This document shows positions 1-6,216 of a stretch of 20,371 bases of DNA, piece after piece. Below the pieces are notes generated by a model. It did no database searches. It saw only the letters and a list, made by a program, of their open reading frames with translations, and had not been told where the DNA came from. This DNA comes from Acidaminococcaceae bacterium (GTDB taxonomy: Bacteria; Bacillota; Negativicutes; Acidaminococcales; Acidaminococcaceae), in NCBI GenBank assembly GCA_022653215.1, contig JALCSJ010000014.1, positions 1-20,371 on the forward strand. Reading direction: 5' to 3'. The translations under genes and the position numbers were made by a program. Within the stretch, counting starts at the first letter, position 1. Every line of letters begins with the position of its first letter.

Positions 1-848
1 ACCAGTAAAATCAACAACATGGAAATACCCAAAAGGACCAAAGCCATAAAGAACAGAGAATTACCCCATGTAGAGCCAAAAGGTGTATTGCCCATTTCTA
101 CTACAATCTCACTTGGCAGGGTGCTGGTCGGAGAAAATAATGATTTAGCCAATTGGGGGGTGTTGCCGATAACCATTTGTACAGCCATAGTCTCTCCAAT
201 GGCCCTGGCCATGCCCAAAATAACTGCTGTGACCAGGCCTTGCCAGGCAGAAGGCAAAACTATGTGCCACAAAGTTTGCCAGCGTGTTGCTCCTAAAGCT
301 AAGGACCCTTCTTCCAAAGTCTGTGGTACTGTAGCCAAAGCATCCGCAGAAAGGCTTACTATAGTCGGCAAAATCATAATTGCCAAAATACTGCCGGCTG
401 TAAAAATACCAAAACCTCCTGTCACGCCAAAAAAACCACGAACCCATGGCACAATAACCGTAAGTCCAAAAAATCCATAAACTACAGATGGTATAGCCAT
501 ATAAATATTAATAGCAGGCTGTAAAATGCTTTTCATGAGAGGGGAAGCGATTTTGCTCAGGAACAAAGCTCCGGCTATACCTAAAGGAGCCCCCAGACAG
601 AGAGCGAAAGTCGTAACAGCCAAGGATCCTACAATGAAACTTAATGCCCCATATTTTCCTGCTTCCGGGTCCCAGTGAGCAGATAGGAAAAATTCCTGAG
701 GTGTTACTTCTTTAAACATAGTTAAACCTTGCTGACTCATAAAAACAATGATTGCTACAATAATAATTGTTAAAAGACAAGCGGCCAGTACAAATACCAG
801 CCGCATTATCTTATCTTTTCTCATTCGTTTCAGATTAAATTCTGACAT
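1..848 (-). CDS. pstC: Phosphate ABC transporter permease PstC (C-terminus beyond window edge)
   Basis: Inner-membrane permease subunit of the high-affinity phosphate importer PstSCAB. It is read on the minus strand from an ATG at 848 and runs off the window at base 1, so about 282 residues are visible (a full PstC is about 290-320). The translation starts MSEFNLKRMRKDK and has a first membrane helix at about residues 15-38. Further hydrophobic segments follow, with the ABC-permease EAA-type loop (EEGSLALGATRWQTLWHIVLP) and the conserved ARAIGETMAV segment. An AAGGAG SD overlaps the TAA of pstS, 12 bp upstream, so the two are probably translationally linked. An ATG at residue 9 is possible but has a worse SD spacing. 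pstA is not in the window and would be expected just beyond base 1. Confidence 0.93.
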   Translation of the reverse strand, partial: MSEFNLKRMRKDKIMRLVFVLAACLLTIIIVAIIVFMSQQGLTMFKEVTPQEFFLSAHWDPEAGKYGALSFIVGSLAVTTFALCLGAPLGIAGALFLSKIASPLMKSILQPAINIYMAIPSVVYGFFGLTVIVPWVRGFFGVTGGFGIFTAGSILAIMILPTIVSLSADALATVPQTLEEGSLALGATRWQTLWHIVLPSAWQGLVTAVILGMARAIGETMAVQMVIGNTPQLAKSLFSPTSTLPSEIVVEMGNTPFGSTWGNSLFFMALVLLGISMLLILL

Positions 849-860
849 GAACCCAGCTCC

Positions 861-1733
861 TTATTTCTTCATCTTGGTAATGGGAACAAAGCCATTCTTT
901 TCCGCAAATTTTTCTTGGAAGTCTTTGCCTGTAACATAGTCAATAAAGGCTTTTACAGCACCTTTTGCTTCACCTTTAGTAAACATTCTGCCAAAGGTGT
1001 AAACAGGATATTTACCGTCAATTACAGCTTGGATAGAGTATGTCACATTATTAAACTTCAGTGGTTTCACTGTACCGTCTACATAGGCAGCATCTACATA
1101 ACCGATGGCACCGGGGGTAGTGGCAATGGCACTTCTGACAGCTCCGTTGGAATCTTGGACAACTGCATCATCCGTAAAGCTGGCATTGTTTAAGACTACT
1201 TTGGCAATAGTAGCTCTGGACCCGGAAGATTTGGCTCTATGAATTAAAGTGATTTTTTGGTCCTTGCCTCCTACTGCCTTCCAATTTTGAATCTTGCCCG
1301 TAAGAATATCTACATATTGCTCCTTTGTTAAGTTATCTACACTTACATCTTTATTTACGATGAAAACAAAAGGAATACCCACCAGCTTGTGTTCAACAAG
1401 GCCTTTATCTTTTAGGTCCGCTGCAGCTTCCACGTCGGAATTGCCGATATTGACTGCTCCTGAAGCCACTTGTTTTTGACCGGTGAAAGAACCGCCGCCA
1501 CTGATATTAATAGTAACTTTGTCATTAATTTTATAAAATTCTTCCTGTCCGGCTTTTAAAAGAGGTAAAAGAGCAGTAGAACCGGAAGCAGTTACTTTAC
1601 CTGTAACCTTAGCAGGACTTTCGGCCGCCTTAGCCGAATTTTCTTTATTCGGGCCTGCACAGCCGGCCATTACACCTAAACCTAAAACCATGGTAACTGC
1701 TAACACACTTTTTTTGCTTAATAATTTCATCAT
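861..1733 (-). CDS. pstS: Phosphate-binding lipoprotein PstS
   Basis: Extracytoplasmic phosphate receptor that delivers phosphate to PstCA. About 290 aa, a normal length. The N-terminus is a lipoprotein signal: MMKLLSKKSVLAVTMV, then a hydrophobic core ending in the lipobox VMAGC (Cys25). The phosphate-loop motif TASGSTALLPL follows shortly after, with SGGGSFTGQKQVASGAVNIGNSD further on, as in the PBP-like PstS family. The chosen start is the ATG at 1733, whose A is shared with the TGA stop of phoU (TGATG), behind a GGAGG SD inside phoU; the next ATG (1730) is equally possible. A longer reading frame upstream overlaps phoU and lacks its own SD. It is third in the operon, behind pstB and phoU, whereas in the common arrangement pstS comes first. 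Confidence 0.95.
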   Translation of the reverse strand: MMKLLSKKSVLAVTMVLGLGVMAGCAGPNKENSAKAAESPAKVTGKVTASGSTALLPLLKAGQEEFYKINDKVTINISGGGSFTGQKQVASGAVNIGNSDVEAAADLKDKGLVEHKLVGIPFVFIVNKDVSVDNLTKEQYVDILTGKIQNWKAVGGKDQKITLIHRAKSSGSRATIAKVVLNNASFTDDAVVQDSNGAVRSAIATTPGAIGYVDAAYVDGTVKPLKFNNVTYSIQAVIDGKYPVYTFGRMFTKGEAKGAVKAFIDYVTGKDFQEKFAEKNGFVPITKMKK

Positions 1734-2398
1734 CAATCTTCCTCCAATTTTTGTATTCTTTTCCCTGTAATCAAATAGCCGATCCATTCTGCCAGGTTAG
1801 TAGCATGATCGCCGATTCTTTCCAGGCGATGGACAATTTTATTTAACTCAGTTCCCTGAGGAATATTTTGGGGATTATCCAGCATATAGGCCAGAATATC
1901 CTGTTTACACTGACGGCAGATTCCATCTACCTTTTCATCCATGGCAATTACTTCCATGGCCAGTTTTAAATCCATATGAACGTAGGCCACCAGTACCTTT
2001 CCCACCATATCGGCACTAAGTTTAGCTGCTTTGGGAATATCTATAAGGGGTTTTATTAATTCCTCCCCACTAAGTTTCATGGCAATTTTTGCAATTTTCT
2101 TAGCATGGTCACCGATACGTTCTAAATCCGTTGTCATTTTTAAAGCAGTGGACAATATACGCAAATCTTTGGCTATAGGCTGCTGCAAAGCAATAAGTTC
2201 CAGCGTTTTATCCTCAATAGTAATCTGCATCTCATCAATGGTTCTGTCGCCATTTACAACCGTTTCTGCAACTTCAGCGTTTTTTGTTTCCAAAGCTTTA
2301 ATAGACTTTTCCAAAGCCTCTGTAACTAATTTTCCCATACCTATTAATTGACTTTGGACTTCATTTAATTTTTTGTCATATTCTGTGCGCACTTCCAT
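1733..2398 (-). CDS. phoU: Phosphate transport regulator PhoU
   Basis: Cytoplasmic helical protein that links the Pst transporter to Pho two-component signalling and dampens phosphate uptake. 221 aa, the usual length. It shows two PhoU three-helix repeats, each carrying the metal-cluster type motif (TTDLERIGDHAKKIAK at about residues 90-105 and VHRLERIGDHATNLAEWI near the C-terminus). The start is taken as ATG 2398 (MEVRTEYDKKL), 1 nt after the pstB stop (TAATATG), with a GGGAGG SD 10 nt upstream. An upstream TTG that would add MAN lies too close to the SD. Its stop overlaps the pstS start by one base, so translation is tightly coupled. Confidence 0.95.
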   Translation of the reverse strand: MEVRTEYDKKLNEVQSQLIGMGKLVTEALEKSIKALETKNAEVAETVVNGDRTIDEMQITIEDKTLELIALQQPIAKDLRILSTALKMTTDLERIGDHAKKIAKIAMKLSGEELIKPLIDIPKAAKLSADMVGKVLVAYVHMDLKLAMEVIAMDEKVDGICRQCKQDILAYMLDNPQNIPQGTELNKIVHRLERIGDHATNLAEWIGYLITGKRIQKLEED

Positions 2399-2399
2399 A

Positions 2400-3155
2400 T
2401 TAGCCAAACCTCCCGGTAATATAATCTTCGGTTTTTTTATTGCGGGGATTGGTAAACATTTCCTTCGTTTCCCTGCATTCCACCATCTCTCCCAAGAGGA
2501 AAAAAGCTGTATAATCAGAAGCTCTGGCTGCCTGCTGCATATTGTGAGTAACCATGATAATGGTGTATTTATTTTTCAGTTCTCCTACTAATTCTTCAAT
2601 ACGCATAGTGGAAATAGGATCCAGTGCCGAGCAAGGTTCGTCCATAAGCAAAATCTCCGGTTCTACTGCCAGCAGTCTGGCTATGCATAATCTCTGCTGC
2701 TGCCCGCCGGACAAACCCAAAGCAGAACTGTGCAGCCTGTCTTTGACCTCATCCCATAGTGCTGCACCCCTAAGGCTTTTTTCGATTAAAGCATCCAGGA
2801 CTTTTTTATTGTTTTCTCCGTGTAATCGCGGTCCATAGGCTACATTATCGTAAATACTCATTTGAAAAGGATTCGGTCGTTGAAAAACCATGCCAACCCG
2901 TTTCCGTAAATCTGCCACATCTGTAGCCGGTGCATAAATATCCTTATCTGTTACCACAACTTTTCCGGTAATTCTGACTCCCGCAATTAAATCATTCATA
3001 CGATTAAGGCTTCTCAAAAAGGTTGATTTTCCGCAGCCGCTGGGGCCGATAAAAGCCATGGCTTTTTGTTTAGGCATATTCAAGCTAATATTTTTCAAAG
3101 CTTGAAAAGCTCCATAATACAAGCATAAATTTTCAACTTCAATGGCGTTTTCCAT
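2400..3155 (-). CDS. pstB: Phosphate ABC transporter ATPase PstB
   Basis: Cytoplasmic ATPase of the phosphate importer (EC 7.3.2.1), 251 aa. Walker A GPSGCGKST is at residues 37-45, and the Q-loop region has FQRPNPFQMSIYDNVAYG, typical of PstB. The ABC signature LSGGQQQR is at 148-155, Walker B ILLMDEPCSALDP follows from 168, and the switch His is in IIMVTHNM. The start is ATG 3155 behind an AAGGAGG SD. A TTG-initiated extension (MELSKGGN) would place the SD inside the gene and is rejected. It is the first gene of the visible operon and has a Pho box and a -10 hexamer directly upstream, so it probably leads the transcript pstB-phoU-pstS-pstC. Confidence 0.96.
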   Translation of the reverse strand: MENAIEVENLCLYYGAFQALKNISLNMPKQKAMAFIGPSGCGKSTFLRSLNRMNDLIAGVRITGKVVVTDKDIYAPATDVADLRKRVGMVFQRPNPFQMSIYDNVAYGPRLHGENNKKVLDALIEKSLRGAALWDEVKDRLHSSALGLSGGQQQRLCIARLLAVEPEILLMDEPCSALDPISTMRIEELVGELKNKYTIIMVTHNMQQAARASDYTAFFLLGEMVECRETKEMFTNPRNKKTEDYITGRFG

Positions 3156-3178
3156 ATTTCCTCCTTTTGACAATTCCA

Positions 3179-3184
3179 ACTATA
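3179..3184 (-). promoter_or_regulatory. Probable -10 of the pst operon
   Basis: On the minus strand this reads TATAGT, preceded by TGG as an extended -10. It lies 24 bp before the pstB ATG. No good -35 hexamer is present at the right spacing. A Pho box occupies that region instead, as is usual for promoters activated by PhoP/PhoB-type regulators. Confidence 0.6.
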
Positions 3185-3193
3185 CCAAGTAAT

Positions 3194-3232
3194 TGTTATA
3201 GTTAAGTTGCGATAATGTTAAGTTTTTGTTAA
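3194..3232 (-). promoter_or_regulatory. Pho box: four 6-bp repeats with 11-bp period
   Basis: Read on the minus strand, four hexamers start at exact 11-bp steps: TTAACA (3232-3227), TTAACA (3221-3216), GCAACT (3210-3205) and ATAACA (3199-3194). The first two match the TTAACA-type PhoP half-site perfectly; the others are degenerate. If the TATAGT at 3179-3184 is the -10, the box covers about -22 to -60 of the pst promoter, a plausible activator position. It points towards pstB. The divergent regulator promoter starts about 15 bp on its other side. Confidence 0.75.
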
Positions 3233-3247
3233 GTCTAATGAGAACCC

Positions 3248-3276
3248 TTGAATTTCTCCCCTAAAATTAATAAAAT
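3248..3276 (+). promoter_or_regulatory. Sigma70-type promoter of the response regulator gene
   Basis: TTGAAT (3248-3253), a 17-bp spacer and TAAAAT (3271-3276) make a good vegetative promoter. Transcription would start near 3283, giving a very short leader. The -10 coincides with the first bases of the perfect inverted repeat 3271-3317. A second TAAAAT at 3262-3267 lacks a -35. Confidence 0.55.
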
Positions 3277-3317
3277 GGTACTAATGTAAAGGAGTGATTA
3301 ACATTAGTACCATTTTA
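3271..3317. repeat. Perfect 17-bp inverted repeat around the SD of the response regulator
   Basis: The left arm TAAAATGGTACTAATGT (3271-3287) is the exact reverse complement of ACATTAGTACCATTTTA (3301-3317). The 13-base loop (3288-3300) contains the AAAGGAG SD and the GTG. The left arm overlaps the -10 of the promoter, and the right arm lies inside the first codons of the gene. It could be a dimeric operator or, for transcripts starting upstream, an mRNA hairpin displaying the SD in its loop. Confidence 0.85.
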
Positions 3318-3998
3318 CTTGTTGATGACGAAGAAAATATTAGAATGCTGGTTAAATACAATTTGGAAAAAGCCGGGTTTACCGTAAAAGAGGCTGCCGA
3401 TGGAGCGGCTGCTTTAGAGCAGGTTCATGTTGCACCTTTTCCCGATTTAATTTTACTGGATCTGATGCTGCCGAAAATCGACGGGCTGGAAGTCGCCAGA
3501 CAAATTAAAAGCAATAACAATTCTGCCTCTATTCCTATTATTATGCTTACAGCTAAAAGCACAGAGGTGGACAAAGTTTTAGGTCTGGAAATTGGTGCCG
3601 ATGACTATATTACCAAGCCTTTCAGTCCCAAAGAATTAGTAGCCAGAGTTAAGGCCGTTCTCCGTCGCTGTCAAAGTGTCAGCGGAGCCAAGGATGTATT
3701 AACTATCGGTGCCCTGACAATTGACCCTATAGACTACAGAGCGACTTTAAACGGGGTCATACTTGATTTAACGCCTAAGGAATTTGAACTGCTCTATCTT
3801 TTTGTCTTAAACCCCAACCAGGCTCTGAGCAGGGAAACTCTTCTGACCAAAATCTGGGGTTACGAATATTTAGGCGATACACGAACCATAGATGTTCATA
3901 TGCGGCATCTTCGCTACAAACTGGCGGGGGTACCTTCTGTAGCCGAAGCCTTCGAAACAGTTCGCGGCATTGGTTACAGGTTCAACAACAAAAAATAA
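3294..3998 (+). CDS. phoB: OmpR/PhoB-family phosphate response regulator
   Basis: DNA-binding response regulator of the winged-helix OmpR/PhoB class, 234 aa. The receiver domain (about 5-120) has the acidic pair D11/D12, phosphoacceptor D56 in LILLDLMLP, T86 and K108 in TKPF. The C-terminal effector domain (about 138-232) has LTPKEFELLYLF and TIDVHMRHLRYKL, ending in VRGIGYRFN. Position divergent to the pst operon and next to a Pho box makes it the likely phosphate regulator (PhoB/PhoP). The start is uncertain. GTG 3294 overlaps the AAAGGAG SD, whereas the spacing would be ideal (8 nt) for an ATT at 3303, giving (M)STILLVDDEENIR, which fits family N-termini. No sensor kinase follows; the next gene is convergent. 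Confidence 0.9.
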   Translation: MINISTILLVDDEENIRMLVKYNLEKAGFTVKEAADGAAALEQVHVAPFPDLILLDLMLPKIDGLEVARQIKSNNNSASIPIIMLTAKSTEVDKVLGLEIGADDYITKPFSPKELVARVKAVLRRCQSVSGAKDVLTIGALTIDPIDYRATLNGVILDLTPKEFELLYLFVLNPNQALSRETLLTKIWGYEYLGDTRTIDVHMRHLRYKLAGVPSVAEAFETVRGIGYRFNNKK

Positions 3999-4096
3999 AA
4001 ATGACGGCGGACACTAAAAGTTCGGTCACTCTCCCTACGGCTTACGCCGATCTGTTCGAGTATGACCTCCCGTTTTTAGTGCTCCACCGTCATTTT
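3998..4096. other. ~100-nt nested palindromic element between convergent genes
   Basis: Bases 3998-4020 and 4073-4096 form a nearly continuous stem: AAAATGACGG pairs with CCGTCATTTT, then after one mismatch GGA pairs with TCC, then after one bulged C CACTAAAA pairs with TTTTAGTG. Inside are a second stem (GGTCA 4024-4028 with TGACC 4063-4067) and a third hairpin (CGGC 4038-4041, loop TTAC, GCCG 4046-4049). It starts at the regulator stop codon and ends 13 bases before the stop of the convergent pncB gene. It may serve as a bidirectional terminator, but it is larger and more elaborate than one, and could be a structured RNA or a small mobile palindrome. Confidence 0.7.
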
Positions 4097-4108
4097 AAAT
4101 TCATCAAA

Positions 4109-5560
4109 CTATACACTTCTGGTCTTATAAAGCAGATTCATTTTCATCTCGTAGTAAGCAGGACTCATATCCATATAATGAGTATGAGGATTAGAAAAGC
4201 GCTGCTCTTCCTGCCAGATTTCTTCTTTTAATTGTCTCGTCACAAAATTTCTGACCTGAGACAATTTTATGGTAGGCAGGACCCGCTTACCGTTTTTAAT
4301 AACGGGAACCTGCAGTTCCTTGGCCTTGCAATTTTCAAAGTAGCGAGTCTTCCAAGGTTTAGCCGGATTAATATAACGATAAGGTTTACTTAAATCAACT
4401 TTTTCGTCAGCCAAAGCAATTAAATCAGCAATGGCATCACCTTTTTCCCCATAAATACGATAAACTTTCTTCAAGCCCGGGTTAGTGATTTTGCCCACTG
4501 TTTCGGAAACCTTAATACGTGGTACAAGAACGCCATTTTCCTCTACAGCAGACAGCTTATACACAGCCCCGAAAACCGGGTCGCTTTTGGCAGTAATCAG
4601 TCGCTCACCTACACCAAAGCTGTCAATCTTGCCCCCCTGATTCAACAGGGATGAAATCGTATACTCGTCCAAGCTATTAGAAACTACAATTTTACAATCT
4701 TTCAAATCTGCTGCATCCAGCATCTTCCGGACTTTCTTTGAAAAGTAAGCCAAGTCTCCTGAATCCAAACGGACGCCTTTAAGACGTTTGCCCATTGGTT
4801 CCAGGATTTCTTTAGCCACTCTTATGGCATTAGGAATGCCGGAATGGATAACATCATATGTATCAACTAAAAGCACCGTAGCATCCGGATAGCATTCCGC
4901 ATACCTGCGAAAGGCATCAAACTCGTCTTTGTAATACATAACCCAACTGTGAGCCATAGTTCCGTTAATAGGAATGCCAAACATTTGACCTGCCAAGACA
5001 GTCGCCGTTCCCACGGCACCGCCAATATAGGAAGCTCTGGCACCGTAAACAGCCGCATCCATGTTATGAGCACGTCTGGCCCCAAAGTCCGAAAAAGCTC
5101 TGCCCTTAGCTGCTTTGGCAATTCTGCTGGCCTTAGTGGCAATAAGGGATTGATGATTAATCTGAGCCAGAACCGCTGTCTCTACCAGTTGTGCATCAAC
5201 AACCGGTGCCACCACAGTCAAAATCGGTTCATGAGGATACATAATAGTTCCTTCCGGAAAAGCGTAAAGGTCTCCGGTAAAGCGGAAATTCTGCAAATAC
5301 ATTAAAAATTCTTCTGAGAACAGGTGTAAATTACGGAAATAAGTAATATCAGCTTCATCGAAATGCATATTTTCGATATACTCAATTACTTGTTCCAAAC
5401 CGGCAAAGACAGCATAACCGCCCTTGTCAGGATTGTCTCTGTAAAACACATCAAAGACAACCTTTTTTGGCTCTTTCTCATTAGCAAAATAACCATTAGC
5501 CATGGTCATTTCATAGAAATCCATCATCATGCTTAGATTTCTCTTGTCAAACTGATTCAT
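4109..5560 (-). CDS. pncB: Nicotinate phosphoribosyltransferase
   Basis: Converts nicotinate and PRPP, with ATP, to nicotinate mononucleotide (EC 6.3.4.21), the entry step of NAD salvage; cytoplasmic. 483 aa, matching the long Gram-positive form. Seen: N-terminal LSMMMDFYEMTMANGYF, the FPEGTIMYPHEPIL motif (about 101-114), FGARRAH (159-165), NGTMAHSWVMYY with the candidate phosphorylated His204, and RLDSGDLAYFSKKVRKMLD of the phosphoribosyl-binding site. The start is ATG 5560 with a GGGAGGA SD. A TTG-initiated extension (MGGRI) merely reads through the SD. Monocistronic, with its own promoter at 5640-5668. Confidence 0.96.
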   Translation of the reverse strand: MNQFDKRNLSMMMDFYEMTMANGYFANEKEPKKVVFDVFYRDNPDKGGYAVFAGLEQVIEYIENMHFDEADITYFRNLHLFSEEFLMYLQNFRFTGDLYAFPEGTIMYPHEPILTVVAPVVDAQLVETAVLAQINHQSLIATKASRIAKAAKGRAFSDFGARRAHNMDAAVYGARASYIGGAVGTATVLAGQMFGIPINGTMAHSWVMYYKDEFDAFRRYAECYPDATVLLVDTYDVIHSGIPNAIRVAKEILEPMGKRLKGVRLDSGDLAYFSKKVRKMLDAADLKDCKIVVSNSLDEYTISSLLNQGGKIDSFGVGERLITAKSDPVFGAVYKLSAVEENGVLVPRIKVSETVGKITNPGLKKVYRIYGEKGDAIADLIALADEKVDLSKPYRYINPAKPWKTRYFENCKAKELQVPVIKNGKRVLPTIKLSQVRNFVTRQLKEEIWQEEQRFSNPHTHYMDMSPAYYEMKMNLLYKTRSV

Positions 5561-5639
5561 TATTCTTCCTCCCAATTTTCCATCTTTTCTTTGGAGTATG
5601 AAAAAATCAGCACCCCGAATTTATTGCTGTTAATAATTA

Positions 5640-5668
5640 ATTCTATATCTTATAGCGATAAAAAGCAA
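5640..5668 (-). promoter_or_regulatory. Promoter of pncB
   Basis: On the minus strand TTGCTT (5668-5663), a 17-bp spacer and TAGAAT (5645-5640) form a good sigma70-type promoter. It would give a leader of about 70 nt before ATG 5560. The leader contains a short CAGCA/TGCTG hairpin followed by a run of T (around 5600-5630). No known riboswitch was recognised in it. Confidence 0.55.
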
Positions 5669-5750
5669 ATCACCTTGCAAAAAACAGTAACGAGACAGTC
5701 TTCAGCATCTGAGAAAGCACAAACAGCATCTGTATTTCTGCCCTTAAAAA

Positions 5751-5803
5751 TAAAAGAAGCTATAACATAATGATAATAGGTCATTATGTTATAGCTTCTT
5801 TTA
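5751..5803. terminator. Perfect 23-bp palindromic terminator
   Basis: Bases 5751-5773 are the exact reverse complement of 5781-5803, with a 7-nt loop (TAATAGG). The stem ends 9 bases past the stop of the small antitoxin gene, and on the minus strand it runs out into TTTTATTTTT. Intrinsic terminator of that gene is the simplest reading. The stem is long and AT-rich for that role. Confidence 0.75.
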
Positions 5804-5812
5804 AATTCTGTT

Positions 5813-6013
5813 CTAAATATTAGCGCCACCCTTTTTCAGGTTCAAATATCTGTCATAGGAGATAATGACGTTTTGTGGTTTGCTGTTTTTCACAACAATA
5901 ACCACTTGGTCTTCTACTACGATTTCCTTAAAAATCTTCGGTGCCTTCCCTGTGGAGAATTCAGTCACCGTGTGGGTCATAGGAATCAAGATTTCTTTAT
6001 TTTCTTTTTTCAT
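5813..6013 (-). CDS. Lone Phd/YefM-like antitoxin (putative)
   Basis: A 66-aa protein (MKKENKEILIPMTHTVTEFS...) that resembles the short prevent-host-death/YefM antitoxin fold. It has an IPMTHTVTEFSTG helix region (about 10-22), FKEIVVEDQVVIVVKNSKPQNVIIS (about 28-52) equivalent to the family's 'pxxVTKNGKPxAVLxS' strand pair, and a final YDRYLNLKK helix. Members bind DNA as dimers and neutralise RelE/YoeB/Doc-type toxins. A strong SD (AAGGGGGTG) precedes ATG 6013, and a TATAAT promoter lies just upstream. No toxin reading frame lies on either side, so it may be solitary or act on a distant partner. Family assignment is from pattern recognition only. Confidence 0.7.
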   Translation of the reverse strand: MKKENKEILIPMTHTVTEFSTGKAPKIFKEIVVEDQVVIVVKNSKPQNVIISYDRYLNLKKGGANI

Positions 6014-6065
6014 TCAATTACACCCCCTTATTAAGTAAATTAATCTCCAAATCTTTCTATTAGAT

Positions 6066-6092
6066 ATTATACCATTTTTTTATATATTGCAA
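6066..6092 (-). promoter_or_regulatory. Promoter of the Phd/YefM-like gene
   Basis: On the minus strand TTGCAA (6092-6087), 15 bp, then an extended -10 TGGTATAAT (TATAAT at 6071-6066). The spacer is short, but the consensus -10 with TG extension compensates. Located 52 bp before the ATG. Confidence 0.6.
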
Positions 6093-6145
6093 TAGCTAAA
6101 TAGAAGAAATTTGCGACTTTTTTAACTTTTTTTTATGGAGATAAT

Positions 6146-6178
6146 ATAAAAAAGAATGGCCAGTCATAATGACTGACC
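6146..6178 (-). terminator. Intrinsic terminator of the TRAP operon
   Basis: GGCCAGTCA (6158-6166) and TGACTGACC (6170-6178) form a 9-bp stem (one G-T wobble) with a 3-nt loop. Read on the minus strand it is followed by TTCTTTTTT. It lies about 40 bp after the TAXI receptor stop. Confidence 0.8.
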
Positions 6179-6216
6179 TTTCAAGATAATAATTATTTCA
6201 AAACACCTATTTGTTT

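Noticed and set aside
19..480. Open frame of 153 codons on the plus strand
   Set aside because: It is antisense to pstC, whose translation in this region is clearly conserved; composition is that of a shadow frame and there is no SD.
4001..4231. Open frame of 76 codons starting in the folded element
   Set aside because: It crosses the palindromic element and then runs antisense to the conserved end of pncB; no family resemblance.
5561..5640. Possible NAD-sensing riboswitch or attenuator in the pncB leader
   Set aside because: Only a 5-bp CAGCA/TGCTG hairpin with a T run is seen; no known NAD riboswitch core was recognisable, so no call is made beyond mentioning it.
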